A stretch of 64,000 bases of DNA, taken from Prunus persica. Lineage: Eukaryota; Streptophyta; Magnoliopsida; Rosales; Rosaceae. The translations under genes were made by a program, and so were the position numbers. This document shows, piece by piece, positions 23,329-34,789 of the stretch; the stretch's first letter is position 1; each line of letters starts with the position of its first letter. The stretch lies in NCBI RefSeq assembly GCF_000346465.2, contig NC_034013.1:16126885-16190884 (forward strand). The letters run 5' to 3'. The notes beneath the pieces are model-generated. The model saw only the letters and a program-made list of their open reading frames with translations, was not told where the DNA came from and made no database searches.

Positions 23329-24840
23329 TTAACCCTTTTCGGTCGGCCTTGGCATGAATTGGATATCGAACTCTCCGAGTTCGATCGCCCACTTGATCAA
23401 TCGGCCAGAAGTCTCTAGTTTTTGGAGCACCAGCCGGAGCGGTTGGTTAGTCAGAACTTTGATTTCGTGCACTTGGAAGTATGGCCGAAGTCTTCGTGCC
23501 GAGACCACCAGGGCTAGTGCAAGCTGCTCTAATGGGGGATACCGAAGTTCGGCACTTTGGAGTGCCTTACTGACATAGAATATCGGTAGCTCTGCCTTCT
23601 CTAGTTTTCGAATCAATACCGAACTGACGGCAGTGCTAGATACCGAGAGGTATAGGGAGAGAATCTCCCCGGGTAGTGGTTTTGATAAAAGGGGTACTTT
23701 TCCCATGTAATCCTTTAAGTCTTGAAACGCTTTATCACACTCGGCAGTCCATATGATATTCCGTTTGCCCCCTTTCAAGGCCTTAAAGAACGGTACACAT
23801 TTATCGGTGGCCTTTGATATGAAGCAAGTCAAGGCCGTCACTCGTCCGGTAAGGCTCTGAATGTCCTTCGTCGTCTTCGGCATTTCCATATCGATGATTG
23901 CCTTTATTTTTTCGGAATTCGCTTCGATACCCCTCTGACTGATCATGAATCCGAGGAATTTCCCGGAAGATACACCGAAGGCGTATTTCATCGAGTTCAG
24001 CCTCATCCGGTAGTCTTTCAGTATGCCGAACATGATTGATAAATTGTGCAGGTGTTCGGCAGTTCTGCTTTTTACTAACATGTCATCAACGTAAACCTCC
24101 ATGATGCTGTCGATGTATCTGGCGAAAATTCTGTTGACAAGCCTTTGATATGTTGCCCCCGCGTTCTTCAGGCCGAATGGCATGACATTGTAACAGTACA
24201 ACCCTCTGTCCGTTATGAAGGCGGTGTGTTCGCTGTCGGAAGGGTGCATGAATATCTGATTGTATCCCGAATAGGCGTCCATGAAGCTGAGCAATTCGTG
24301 TCCGGCGGTGGCGTCCACGAGCTGGTCTATCCTTGGCAACGGAAAGCTGTCCTTCGGGCAGGCCTTGTTCAGATCGGTGTAGTCTTGGCACATTCGCCAC
24401 CCGCCTGTGGCTTTTCGGACCATTACCGAATTTGCCAGCCATACCGGATACGTAGCCTCCTTGATGAAGCCGATGGTTTGAAGTTTGTCAACCTCCTTAC
24501 GCATGGCTTCGTATCGCTCGGTATCGTACGAACGGCGCTTCTGTCTTACAGGCTTATAAGCGGGAGAGATGCTGAGTTTATGGCTGATGACCTCTGGGGC
24601 GATGCCGGGCATGTCTTCGTAGGACCATGCGAATACTTCCGAATGGTTCCGCAAGAAATTTATGAATTGCGTTCGGAGGGCAGGAGCGAGTCTGGTGCTT
24701 ATTCTGACCTGACAATCGGGCTGCTCCTCGTTCAAGGTTATCGTCTCCAGTCCTTCGGCAAGTTGTGTGTGAGGAGTCGGGGACTCATCTCTTGGGTCGT
24801 CAACCGGTCCTTTACCGTTCAGTACCCCTTGGACAGACAT
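23329..24840 (-). pseudogene. Tat element reverse transcriptase and degenerate RNase H
   Basis: A 503-codon frame. It opens with a linker containing an EVFAWSYEDMPGI motif, then RT with DYTDLNKACPKDSFPLPRID, FMDAYSGYNQI and the catalytic YVDD near residue 250. The following gypsy-type RNase H keeps its fold (ALQSAELRYPPLEQLALALV), but the first expected catalytic Asp is not there (LYLSVSSTAVSSVL). This is common in the Tat lineage, where a second RNase H takes over. The frame ends at TAA 23329-23331, after TEKG. The same frame continues with AIADFISEL, so the stop is a nonsense change inside the polyprotein, probably CAA to TAA. Confidence 0.88.
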
Positions 24841-26614
24841 GGTCTCGTCGGGGAGTTTGAAAGAGGTTGACTTCAGGGCCGTGGCGCAGCAAGTCCGCGC
24901 GTTCAGCTGATTTCCTCGGACAGCCCCGGTGTCGTTGGGGGTCGGGAACTTTGAAAGAGGTTGACTTCAGGGCCGTGGCGCAGCAAGTCCGCGCGTTCAG
25001 CTGATTTCCTCGGACAGCCCCGGTGTCGTTGGGGGTCGGGAACTTCATCAATAGCATATGGGGGGAAAGATGTGCCTTGATCTTGGTGAGTGCTGTTCGT
25101 CCAACTATAGCGTTGTACGCTGTCGGGCAATCAACGATCAGGAATTGATCGTATACTGTCGTTTTCCTTGGCGCGGTGCCGAAGGTAATTGGTAGTTTTA
25201 CACTACCGACCGGTTGGACCAGGTCTCCAGAGAAACTTAACAAAGGCGTCAACTGCCGGTTGACCTGGCTGTCCTTTATCCCCATTTCTCGGAAAGCTTC
25301 GGCAAATATCACGCTCACGGAGCTTCCGGTATCGATCAGTACCCGTCCTACATCATAGTCGGCAATTTCTGCTCGAATGATCATCGGGTCGTCGTTGGGA
25401 TAGAGGATGCCCTCTTCCTCCTCTTCGCAAAATGTGATTGGCTCCCAATGAACCTTCGGTATTTCAGGGTGCCGATTCACCTCTATGCCGAATACCTGAG
25501 GAAATTGTGCGGCACGCACGTATTGTTTCATTGAACGGTTGCTCATTCCTGCAATGGTGGGGCCACCGCTGATAGTACTTATCATGTTTATCTGCCGAAT
25601 TTGATTCGGCACTGGCGCCGATGGCTGCCGGGCGATGTACTGATCTAGCTTCCCCTCTCTGATCAACCGTTCGACAATTTTTCTTAGGCTTATACAGTCT
25701 TCCGTATTATGACTGTTATGCTGATGGTATCGGCAGAATTTACCGGTATCCCGGTTGTCTTGCCGATTGGGTCTTCGCAGATTGGGCTTTGGTATTATTT
25801 CTTGTTCGTTCATCAGAACGGCCTCATAGGTAGTGTTCAGTAGGGTAAAGACCTCGTTGCCGTGGTCACGATTCAGCATGGGCGCTCGGTTGTCGTTGCG
25901 TTCATACCTCCCTTTTCCCTTCTTCGGGTGTTCTCTTCGATCGGCACGGTCGTCTTTTCTCTTATGACCTGCCGAGTATGGGTCGACCCTCTCGTAGGAT
26001 GGCGCCTTTGCCGGATAAGCGCTTGGTTCGGCATCTCCTTGCCGTGCCGAAACCCCGGGTTTCGAGTTGAAGTATTCAGTTTTGGCGTGGATTGCTGCCT
26101 GCTTCATCAGTTCGTCGTACGTGCGCCAGTTGCTGCTATGTACTAGGTATCGAAAATGTGAGGACCGAAGGCCACTCTTGAAGGCGCCGTAGGCTGCCCT
26201 ATCGTCTGTTTCCGGACACCTTGAGTATTCGTGACTGAAGCGCGCCGCGTATTCTCTCAAAGGTTCGTCCTCCATTTGCAGGATCGTATACAGATCATCG
26301 GCAGAGTAGAGGCGGTCCGTTTGGATCATGAAGTGATTGAGGAAAATATGCTTCAGCTCGTTGAAGGAATCTACCGTTTCCGGCTCCAACCGATAGAACC
26401 AGTTCAGGGCCGCTCCGGTAAGGGAAGACGGGAATAGCAGGCACTGCCCTTCATCGCTCAGGCCCTTGCATCCAATGGCGGACTGAAATGAGTGAAGGTG
26501 TGTTAAGGGGTCTTCCGTTCTCGTATAGAATGGTATACGCAGTTGCTGCCCTTCCCTATCATGCCGAGAGTCCCGGATGCGCCTGGTGAATGGTCCGGGC
26601 CGAGCTTTCCCCAT
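24812..26614 (-). pseudogene. Tat element gag (capsid) and aspartic protease
   Basis: A 600-codon open frame. Residues about 25-160 match the retrotransposon gag capsid fold (YTRTEDPLTHLHSFQSAI, then ALNWFYRLEPETVDSF, then LREYAARFSHEYSRC). A CRYHQHNSHNTEDC motif follows near residue 294. The protease active site is IDTGSS near residue 428. The C-terminal end is abnormal: a 94-bp direct duplication (copies starting at 24856 and 24950) shifts the frame, so this product ends in a repeated out-of-frame tail instead of running into RT. Capsid and protease regions look undamaged. Confidence 0.88.
24856..25043 (-). repeat. 94-bp direct tandem duplication in gag-pol junction
   Basis: The segment from tttgaaagaggttgacttcag to gttgggggtcgggaac occurs twice in direct succession with period 94 bp (starts 24856 and 24950). 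The copies look identical. Since 94 is not a multiple of 3, it changes frame between protease and RT. Confidence 0.92.
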
Positions 26615-27381
26615 TCCGGTTCTTGGGAGAGAGCTTTGTCGTTTTTCATTTTCTGGACTTTTTGAAAAAGGAGTCGGACAACAGGGTCTCGGCTAGGGAT
26701 TTCCTCGGAACCATAATCTTCCTATCGTCTTTGTAGGTTTGGTGGATCAACCCCCGAGTACCGTGAAGGCGTTGCCGAACGGTAGGTGGAAGTTTGCGTC
26801 CTGGAAGGGATATATTCGGATTCTGACTCTTCTGCAGGGTCCAGCCCTCTGACCTTCCGGACAGGCGACTTGTCTCCTAGGATTTTCATCCGTGAGTCCC
26901 TTAGTCGAGCGCTAATCCTGATCGGAGACCTCTGTCTTTCTGCCTCCCGATCGTTAATCCGATGTCAACAATCGGAGTAGACCTTCTTGGGGATGTGCGG
27001 CTGATCCCTAGGTGCCGGAACTACCAACTGTTTGGAAGGTGCGGGCGTTGCCCTTGCTACCTTCTCGTGTCTCTTCTTCCTATGAGGGGTCTGCAAGCTC
27101 TCGGAGGAGTGAGTTGTCTGAATGTTCTGCATGTGCTGCTGGTGGAGCAGCTGCTGGATTTCGTCCACTTTGGACGAAAGAAGGTGGTTGTGTTCCTGAA
27201 GCTTTGCCATGTCCTTCCGTAGGGACACGATTTGGGCTACCAGCTCGGCTTCAGCGGTTGTTTGGGTAGCAGGGGCGTTTTCGAAGGGAGTGCATGGGGG
27301 TAGCGCTGGGCTAGCTCCGCCTTGCCTACCGAACGGTAGCCCTTCTTCTGATAGGAACGTAGGTACTGAGGTGGTCCCCAT
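26615..27381 (-). pseudogene. Tat element gag N-terminal region, broken
   Basis: The frame starts at an ATG at 27381 (MGTTSVPTFL), just after the leader. It encodes a Pro/Ala-rich segment, then a heptad-rich stretch (EAELVAQIVSLRKDMAKLQ ... EIQQLLHQQ) and a basic KKRHEK segment. It stops at TGA 26965-26967. Reading continues in the same frame for about 75 codons (Arg/Ser-rich) to another stop near 26735. The next ATG-led gag frame (26614) is in a different frame. A similar coiled segment appears in the decayed relative at 57.8-59.5 kb, so it is a real part of the family's gag. Confidence 0.7.
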
Positions 27382-27419
27382 ATGTTTTGGAGATGGTGGG
27401 TTGATGATTTTTCTCGTTT

Positions 27420-27438
27420 CCCACAGACGGCGCCAAAC
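27420..27438 (-). promoter_or_regulatory. Primer binding site of Tat element
   Basis: Directly after the 5' LTR the minus strand reads GTTTGGCGCCGTCTGTGGG. A TGGCGCC core next to the LTR is the usual place and form of a tRNA primer site in plant gypsy elements. I do not assign the tRNA. Confidence 0.8.
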
Positions 27439-27913
27439 TGTTGATGCGAAAAAGTGGTTCGGCACGTATTTCGCCCAACTTAGTTATATTATGCCTTCGG
27501 TAGGTGACTGTCTTTGGAAGATGCTTTACTTCGGAAGGGTAAGTACTTACAAAAGGACACGTTCGGTAAGTCCTTGGGGCACCGGTGTGGTACCGGCCGA
27601 AGGCTCTCTGATGCTTTAGTAAGTACGGTTTTAGTAATGTTAACTGACAGATCAATCGATAGCGTACCGTTTGTTCTGATTCGTTCCTTTTGGGGATGTA
27701 GGTCTTCTTATATAGGCCTTGGGAGGTGTGCACTGTGCTCGTATTTTCGATGTGTGACTGTGGACGCGGATTGTGAGCATGACACGCGTCCGCTGGTAAA
27801 AAGGGCCAAGATAGATGGCTTCGGTAGGAAGCATGCCGAAGGCGTTTCTGCAGCCAAAATAGATCTTGTCCACGTGTTCTGTTGTCATAGAAAGTTTATC
27901 TCCGGTATAAACA
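27439..27913 (-). repeat. 5' LTR of Tat element
   Basis: 475 bp, right-hand LTR. It contains the element's TATA motif on the minus strand (TATATAAG, 27714-27707). About 12 differences from the other LTR are visible, mostly transitions. Confidence 0.93.
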
Positions 27914-27918
27914 AATAT

Positions 27919-29485
27919 TAATGATCTCTTTTGACAAAGAAATCTGGAGAAACAGACACAAGGACAAAAGCCATCTGCCCAGTTTGGTTGGTAAGAAAAT
28001 GATCATATTCTAGAATAATTTTCCGTCATTTTGGGATGATTCATTCTAGAACAAATTTTCATCGTTTTGGTATCCCAGATGTTTATACATTTTACTCGGT
28101 TTTGGCGAACACAACATATCCTTGTCAGTTTTGCTATGCGCATATTGGTGCATGTTGAAGTCTTGCGTACAATCAATTCACAAAGGCTTTTTACGCTAGC
28201 TTTCAGTCAAAACAAGACATATGCAAGCCTGCAATACATCATCAATAATGTCAACATGGCGGCGAAAGACGAAATGTCAAATATATCTACAAATTTCTTA
28301 TCCATTAAGACTTTCGTTCTAAATCACAAATAAGGAAGGCCTCCTTTTTGGCCACTTCTAAGAATGTAGCTTCATTGAGGTTCCAATACTAGGAGGAGAC
28401 TTCTCACTGGATTCTTGACAGACAAACAAAAATGGTTTTACCATCAATTGCATTGCATGAGTCTTGTTTGTAAGTTTCTTTTCCCCCCTCATTTTGCTCT
28501 TCATTTATGGCCAAAAGAAAAACCTTTAGCATGAATGTCACCCAACTTTTGCGGCTAGACATACTATGAACTTCCACCAAATATATTTCAAATATGGAGT
28601 TTATTAATATTTATATATGGATAATTAAAGGTAACATAGTTCATGTGTGGCTTCCATATATACATGGAAAAGAATTGAAAAGTTAAGACCTCAGAAGATA
28701 AAGTAAGATCCAAAGATCAAACACCCTAAACTGATGAAAATGATCTCTTTTGTGGACATGCAACTGTTTAATATTATAATCATGATTAAGGGTGACTTTG
28801 CTGCTGTACCGTAAGGAAAAAAAAAAAAAGAAGGAAAGAGTTTTATCAGGGAAGATTTGACGTTCTAGTTGGCGATATTTTATCTTTTAACGACGCTTTT
28901 TGACTTTTAGATACGGTTTCTCCCGGTGAAGTGAAGGAAACAATTCAGGGGAAGAATCGAGCTGCAGAAGCAAGGTATATGTCGAAAACAGTTGAAAAAA
29001 GGCACAAATGGCGGATTCGGGTCTTCCTTAGCCACTACTTTTCGTGACGATTGCTTTACCTGCGGAAAAAACCGTCGCTATCCATTGCTATAGGTCCTTA
29101 TATCGACGGTCTTAAAAACCGCCGCTAAAAGTCTGAATGTAAATTACCTCCCCAACATTCAAACCAAGCAAATAATTTGACAAGAGAAAACCAGACGCCT
29201 CATTTTTATTATCTTTTTATGTTTATACACATATTACATTAAAATTTAATTTAAAGTCTCGTTCAAATCATTACACTTGCATACATGAAAATGTATGGTG
29301 AAAAACTCACTGCAAGTTCCTCACGTTGTCCCTTGTAAAGATGATTCCTTTTCTTTACGGACATGCTTGCATATTATCATTGCCAAACCTTCATTGGAAT
29401 GGTCTCTTGGAAATTCCACAGCACAAAGGTAAGAGCTGAAGCTGGAATATACCCATGTGGATGCTACCTCTGAAACTTCACCACA
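27919..29485. other. Intergenic with CACTA-like end motifs
   Basis: No gene. 28270-28400 is similar to 46575-46690, the left end of a segmental duplication that continues through the coiled-coil gene. Around 28880-29125 are repeated words of the type aaaaaccgtcgctat, atcgacggtcttaaaaaccgccgctaaaag and gacgcttttt. These resemble subterminal motifs of a small non-autonomous DNA transposon, but I cannot find clean ends. Confidence 0.45.
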
Positions 29486-32400
29486 TCACTTTGCTTCATT
29501 GAGATGCCGGAGAGCAGCAAAGGATTTCACCGATTGTGTCCGTTCTTTTGTAACCTTACCAAATAACAAGATTATACATTTCAGATATTTCCTCTCACTA
29601 CTAATAGAAACATTGCAAATCTGAACCTCATTACCTGTGCTTCTAACTCAGCAATTCTTTGTAAAGATGCTTGTTCGATACAAGCACGGCGCTTACACTC
29701 TTCTTCAAGCAAACCTGTCATTCGGTATCTGAGCTCAGCCATTTCTTGAGCTAGATCCTCTGCTTCTTCCTTTGCCTTCAACTTTTCCTCTTTCAGTTCT
29801 TCCTAACAACCACGAGTAATGTAACATTTTGAAGATATAATCAACTTAATAAAACATTAAAACTCTGAAAGGGCAATGACCAACTGACTGAACTCTCACT
29901 TGAAAGCTTGACATATATTTTTTGTAAACACCACATTCAGAAAAACTGTTTCTGAGAGTCTACATATATTTTTTTATTAAAAGCTGTCAAAAGCAATTAT
30001 CAAGTATTCCTCCCCGGTATTCATACCTTTAATTGCTTCACAAGAAGTTCATAATCTTGTATATGATGTGACATCTTCTCCATCTTCATTATTGAATCTG
30101 CATCTGGTGCCACTACTATTGCCAGTTTGGAAAAGAGTGGGCCCAGGACTTCTCCGCAACTGCTTCAGAAATATCAAGATATTACTAAAAAAATGTTAAG
30201 ACAAAATTCATGACGAACTTCAAAAGATGAAATGCGTCTAGTACCGATATTAATTGGTATTATATTTGATGGAACAAAGTGAATAAGTTAATCAATAAAG
30301 AGTGAACTAACAGTAAATAGTTGCATACCTCATTTCTTTTGAGTATATGTAATTTCCCTCTAGTTGACCCAACGGAGACTCTGAGTCGAGTTGAATTCTG
30401 TCCTTTTCCAGCCATTTTTCAACCCTCTGGCAGAATATCCTAGTACTTGTCTCAGATGCATCAAGCTTCTTCCTGAGTTCCTTATTTTCCATATATAAAC
30501 TTTCAACAGTTTTGTGTGCATTCTGACATTGAACCTCAAGCTCTTGAATTAACTCACTCATCCTAGTCTTTTCTTGAACAGTTTCTTCCTGGATTTTTTT
30601 AACTTCAAGGAAACTGTGCTCTAAGGCCAATATATCAAGCTTCATACTCTCTATTTCACACTGAGACTCTAATGACATGGATGAAATTGACTCCTCTAGT
30701 TCATCTATGCACAAAGCTGAATTCTGTAACTCTATCTCTTTGCTTTCTAGTTCCTCCATTAAGAACATGCGCTCTGAATAGGACTTCTTAAGTTCATCCC
30801 TTAACCTGTCAACCGTCTCTTGTAAATTTTCCATGTCTGCTAATTTGAACTCAAGGCCATGTGTATGCTCTTCGAGGAGGTTCACTTCCGTGTTCCTTGC
30901 ATTTAGTTGATCCTGCAGGTAATCTGTCATAAATATTTTTGATGGGTTAAGTTCAAAATAATATGGTACTTTGATATATCTAGCTAGCACCAAAGAGTCC
31001 ATTGAAGATGAACTGAAAACTACAAATTTTGTGTGATCTATAGATCCTACAATGATCATGCAATGCAAAGCATTGTTTTTTTTTTTTTTTTTTGGGGTAA
31101 ATCAATACAAAGCATCTTTCACAATATCATCCAGAAGAAATTGTTGGTCTAAGGAAAAGAATGTCAAAACAGATGATTACCAATTTCTTGGGAGCAGTTC
31201 TTGAGTTCTTTCTCTAACACTTGAATTTGTTTCTTGTCCTCTGTGCAGGCTTCAGATAATGAATTCACATGTACTTCTAATCTCTGAATTAACCAAATCT
31301 GAAATCAGATACTCTCCCAGAGGAAATAATTTCTTCAAGCTTCAACGACATCTTTTGCATCACTTTCTCTTTATTTAACATCAGTAGACGTGGATAAAAA
31401 GATCCAAACTTCCAGCTCTCATTTGTTTTAGGGAGATGTTATTGGTACTCCCCAAAGGTCATCCTACACCTCCTCCCTTAAAAAATATAAGACAGAAATT
31501 GTACTTCAAGGAATGCAGGATGACTTTGTGGAAGTGCATTTAACAGCTCCGTATTTTTTAATATTCTGCTGTTATTTCTTGTTTCATTCTTTTATTAATT
31601 GATGTGCAACAATTATATAAACCCAAGGCACCAATAAGCACTCTTGCTCTTGCACAAAGCACAGACTCATACATAACTTCACATCCCACAGACCTCTAGC
31701 CTAACTACACCCACATGCCTCACTTTCTCTTAACACACTGGTAGATGTAAGCTCTACAAACTTCATGACTGGGAGGCTATTCAAACTTATCCGTAATCAA
31801 ATAAGTAATAATTGGCAGAGAACCCCTACAGGTGAATGAGCGAGAGAGGGATGGGGAACGACTAGGTGAGGTATTGGTGCCCCTGTTAACACCATCAGTG
31901 GACAAATACGGTATGCAAAGAAAATATAAACATTACCCTGATTAGCCCGAAGCTTTGGGAGTGTGATTCTTTCAACATGTCTTTTTCTTTCTTTAGCTGC
32001 ATACAAATATATAATTTTTTTTTTAAAAGAGTAAATGAACGTATAAACAAGGTAGTAATTGGCAATGAAATTTAACAGCTTCCACAAGGTAACAAGATAC
32101 CAGCAGCAAGTACAAATATTATTAAATCAAAATTCCGTGACAAATAAAAGTATGCTCTAGTTTAAAAACTAATGTATTCTTCTCTCAAGCAGTAATACTG
32201 AACAAATAAAGACTTCAACTAATACAACGGAAAGGGAACGTCTTTGCAAAACTATCTCAAGCTGCTTGTTACAATAAATTTTTTATAAATTCTTACGTAC
32301 ATAGCTAATATATCCATAACCAATATATATTTTGTGTTAGACATTATCCAAGTAAATCTTCTCTCTTCTGTTCCAAATACGCCATCTTCAAAAACCCAAA

Positions 32401-32502
32401 AAAAGTAGACAAAAATCACACCTCTCTACATCTTGTCCCAATTTGTAGGAGTTCCTCAACATCAAAAGAGCTGACGGTATTGCCCTTGGTGCTGCTTGAC
32501 AT
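29486..32502 (-). CDS. Coiled-coil protein, myosin-heavy-chain-like, 402 residues
   Basis: Seven coding exons join in frame: 32502-32422, 31996-31937, 31283-31181, 30923-30329, 30159-30027, 29802-29635 and 29554-29486. All have GT..AG borders. The start is MSSSTKGNTVSSFDVEELL. Almost all the rest is heptad-rich coiled coil (for example LLEEHTHGLEFKLADMENL and MAELRYRMTGLLEEECKRR) with no catalytic motif, signal peptide or membrane segment. Its place between SNAP33-like and zinc-finger genes suggests the Arabidopsis neighbour near AT5G61200 / AT5G07890, usually described only as unknown or myosin-heavy-chain-related. That link is from memory. A 5' UTR exon probably ends near 33163 (CACAG/gtattg). 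No disabling change is seen, while a second copy at 47.1-48.6 kb is a pseudogene. Cellular role unknown. Confidence 0.8.
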
Positions 32503-33381
32503 TTGTGCAAGAGTAAGCTATACAACTCCCCCCAAATGGCCTAAAATCTTGCATTCATAAGACAAACATCAATATCCATCATAAAAATTGCCTACACCAG
32601 ATAACTTGCTCTGTCTAATCCAATCTGATAGGCTGCGTAATCATGGGAATAACCCAAAAAAGAAAAGGCACGTTGGCTCAAGATATTCATTTCTATTAAT
32701 AGAAATAGCTCAAGGTGAAATAGCTACAAATTGCATTTCAATTCAAGTATCGTTCCCTGTGAATACAATACAAATTACAAAACTTTCCAGTAAGGTGAAT
32801 GAAAAGCACTGCTTTATATTTGTTGGGTACTCAAAATCTGTTATTATTAGAAAACAAAAGATTACCACACGGAATTAAGAACAACATAATTATACTTCGT
32901 ATGAGAACAATCGGAATTACATTTTTCTGAATGAAGAACAAAAAAAGTTCATTAAAATTTTCAAAAAGATAAATTTAAGCTTAGACTCATTTGATTGAAA
33001 TGATACAGTAATCGCCAAATCATAAATTTGAGAACTTTCAAGGATATAATTTTCAAAACCCATCAAAATATCCGAAGCGAAATAGACAGCCCATCAAAAA
33101 ATATCCGAAGCTAAACACCCAAACAGACAGAGAGAATAAAGTTGGAAGCTTCAATTCAATACCTGTGGTCTGTGGCTGTGGGTGAAACGAATCAGAGTTT
33201 CAGACTGGGCCTAGGGAAGTTTGAGTGGAAATTCACCAAATTTTCAGACCGTTTTGTTTAAATGATGAATTTGGGGTTTACTTGAGAATTGCTGCCAACT
33301 CATTTTTGGTTCGAGTGGGCCCGACGGAGTAGTTTTGAGTCCCACCCAGCTGACAAATGTTCGGGTCGGGTCAAGAAGTGA
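32503..33381 (-). promoter_or_regulatory. 5' UTR intron, leader and promoter of the coiled-coil gene
   Basis: An acceptor (ttgtatag, ending about 32519) lies 17 bp before the ATG. A donor (CACAG/gtattg) near 33163 gives a leader intron of about 0.64 kb. The leader exon is near 33165-33230. No other feature is seen. Confidence 0.45.
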
Positions 33382-34214
33382 ACTATATTTATAAAGCCAA
33401 ATGCAGAGAATAGTGAAATATTCAAAATATCAAAAATGTTTTTGGATAATTCAAACATTAAGAATTGAAATTATTAATTAAATGAGGATAATATGGTAAA
33501 TTCACAATTTTCATATTAAAGAAATTAAAAATAAAAATAAAATAAGATAATATGTCCTACTTTTATCTATATATATAAAGCAAAAGGCAGAGAATGGTGA
33601 AACATTCAAAATACCAGAAAATACCCTTGGTTAATGCAAACATTAAGAATTAAAATTATTAATTAAATGAGGATAATATGGTAAATTCATAATTTTTCAT
33701 ATTAAAAAAATTAAAATTAAAAGAAAATTCAGATAATGGATCCTATTTTTATGGAACCAACTATCCATTATCTTTTTTAATTCTAAAATAAATTTTAATT
33801 TTTTTTTAAAAAACCTCTCGCAGGCGCAGAAGCGCGTGCAAAGAGGCTAGTATATATAAAGCAAAAGACAGAGAATGGTGAAACATTCAAAATACCAGAA
33901 AATGCCATTTGTTAATTCAAACATTAAGAATTGAAATTATTAATTAAATGAGGATAATATGGTAAATTCACATTTTTTAATATTAAAAAAATTAAAATTA
34001 AAAACAAAATAAGATAATAGGTCCTACTTTTATGGAACATAACTACCCTGTTATCTTTTATTAATTCTAAAAATAAAAAATAAAAAGAAAACCAATTGGC
34101 ACATGCGTGAGCATGTGTCAAGGGGCTAGTAGAACATAACTACCCATATTATTTTTTCTTAATACTAAAAATAAAATAAAAAATAAAACCAATTGGCACA
34201 TGCCAAGGGGCTAG
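33382..34214 (+). mobile_element. Cluster of small Helitron-like elements
   Basis: A unit starting TCTATATATATAAAGCAAA and ending in a hairpin plus CTAG occurs in tandem. The best copy is 33566-33850 (285 bp, ending GCGCGTGCAAAGAGGCTAG). A second runs 33851-34129 and ends with a clear hairpin (ACATGC GTGA GCATGT) then CAAGGGGCTAG. Copies at about 33382-33565 (3' end missing) and 34130-34214 (3' end only) flank them. A TC start, a 3' hairpin and CTAG without inverted ends or target duplications are Helitron hallmarks. No helicase coding is present, so they would be non-autonomous. Confidence 0.7.
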
Positions 34215-34327
34215 TAGAGTATAATTTACCAACAAAAAGAATAGTGAAGTTTATATGAATAACCTCTGTCTCTCTACAAAAGATCTTAGTATTATACAAA
34301 TGTTTATGCTAAAATGAAGTACCAATT

Positions 34328-34430
34328 TTTTTTTAATACAATCGATAGTCTAAAAACTACATGGAGGAGGGGGACTTATCACAAACACATGCTACCAAAT
34401 TCGAACATGAGAGTTTCGAAAATCAGAACC
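34328..34430 (-). mobile_element. Decayed SINE related to the one at 5.1 kb
   Basis: On the minus strand the body ends TTTTTAGACTATCGATTGTATT plus an A run. Upstream is GTTTGTGATAAGTCCCCCTCC, matching the body of the first SINE. The B box is degraded (TGTTCGAATTT) and the A box is not recognisable. Confidence 0.6.
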
Positions 34431-34789
34431 TAAGTACATTTTTTATATAAAACAAGATGTTTCAAGTATAAGCTGCTACTCAATTCACTTTAGTTGATTA
34501 ATAAAAATAAAAAATGATTATGTGTATATAAACAATATATTTGTGGCAATCTCAACATGGACATATGATTTTCTTTATTCATCTTCACTTCAAATATTCA
34601 TATAAGAGGTATATGATGAAACTCAAACATAAATAATTTTGTACCATTATACCGAGTGTAGCCATTTTTGGAAGAGTTCAAAAGATAGTAGGCATAAAAA
34701 CGTTTTATGTGGGGTCTCTCTCCCCTCAATAAAGCCTACTATGCATAATTATTATTTATTTTGGCCTTATGTATAATTAATTGATTTTG
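34431..34789. other. Spacer, shared short repeat
   Basis: AT-rich. It includes the ggggtctctctcccc...cctactatgcat string also found near 17465-17503. No gene. Confidence 0.4.

Larger units (their letters stand above)
17584..27913 (-). mobile_element. Full-length Ty3/gypsy LTR retrotransposon, Tat lineage, 10.33 kb
   Basis: Two 475-bp LTRs (27439-27913 is the 5' LTR, 17584-18058 the 3' LTR) begin and end TG..CA in element sense. They are flanked by the target duplication AATAT (17579-17583 and 27914-27918). Domain order on the minus strand is gag, aspartic protease, RT, degenerate RNase H, a second RNase H, integrase. Two successive RNase H domains before the integrase are the mark of the Tat lineage (Tat/Ogre/Retand/Grande). 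A 3-kb region between integrase and 3' LTR holds a separate spliced gene on the opposite strand. By eye the two LTRs differ at about 12 of 475 positions, which suggests a fairly young insertion. The coding region nevertheless has several stops, a 1-bp deletion and a 94-bp duplication, so the copy is not autonomous. Confidence 0.93.

Noticed and set aside
24145..24870. Plus-strand open frame of 241 codons opposite the reverse transcriptase
   Set aside because: Shadow of the RT coding strand; codon pattern explained by the sense gene, no own domain.
28067..28333. 88-codon plus-strand frame right of the Tat element
   Set aside because: No domain, no splice partners, low-complexity AT-rich codons; treated as chance.
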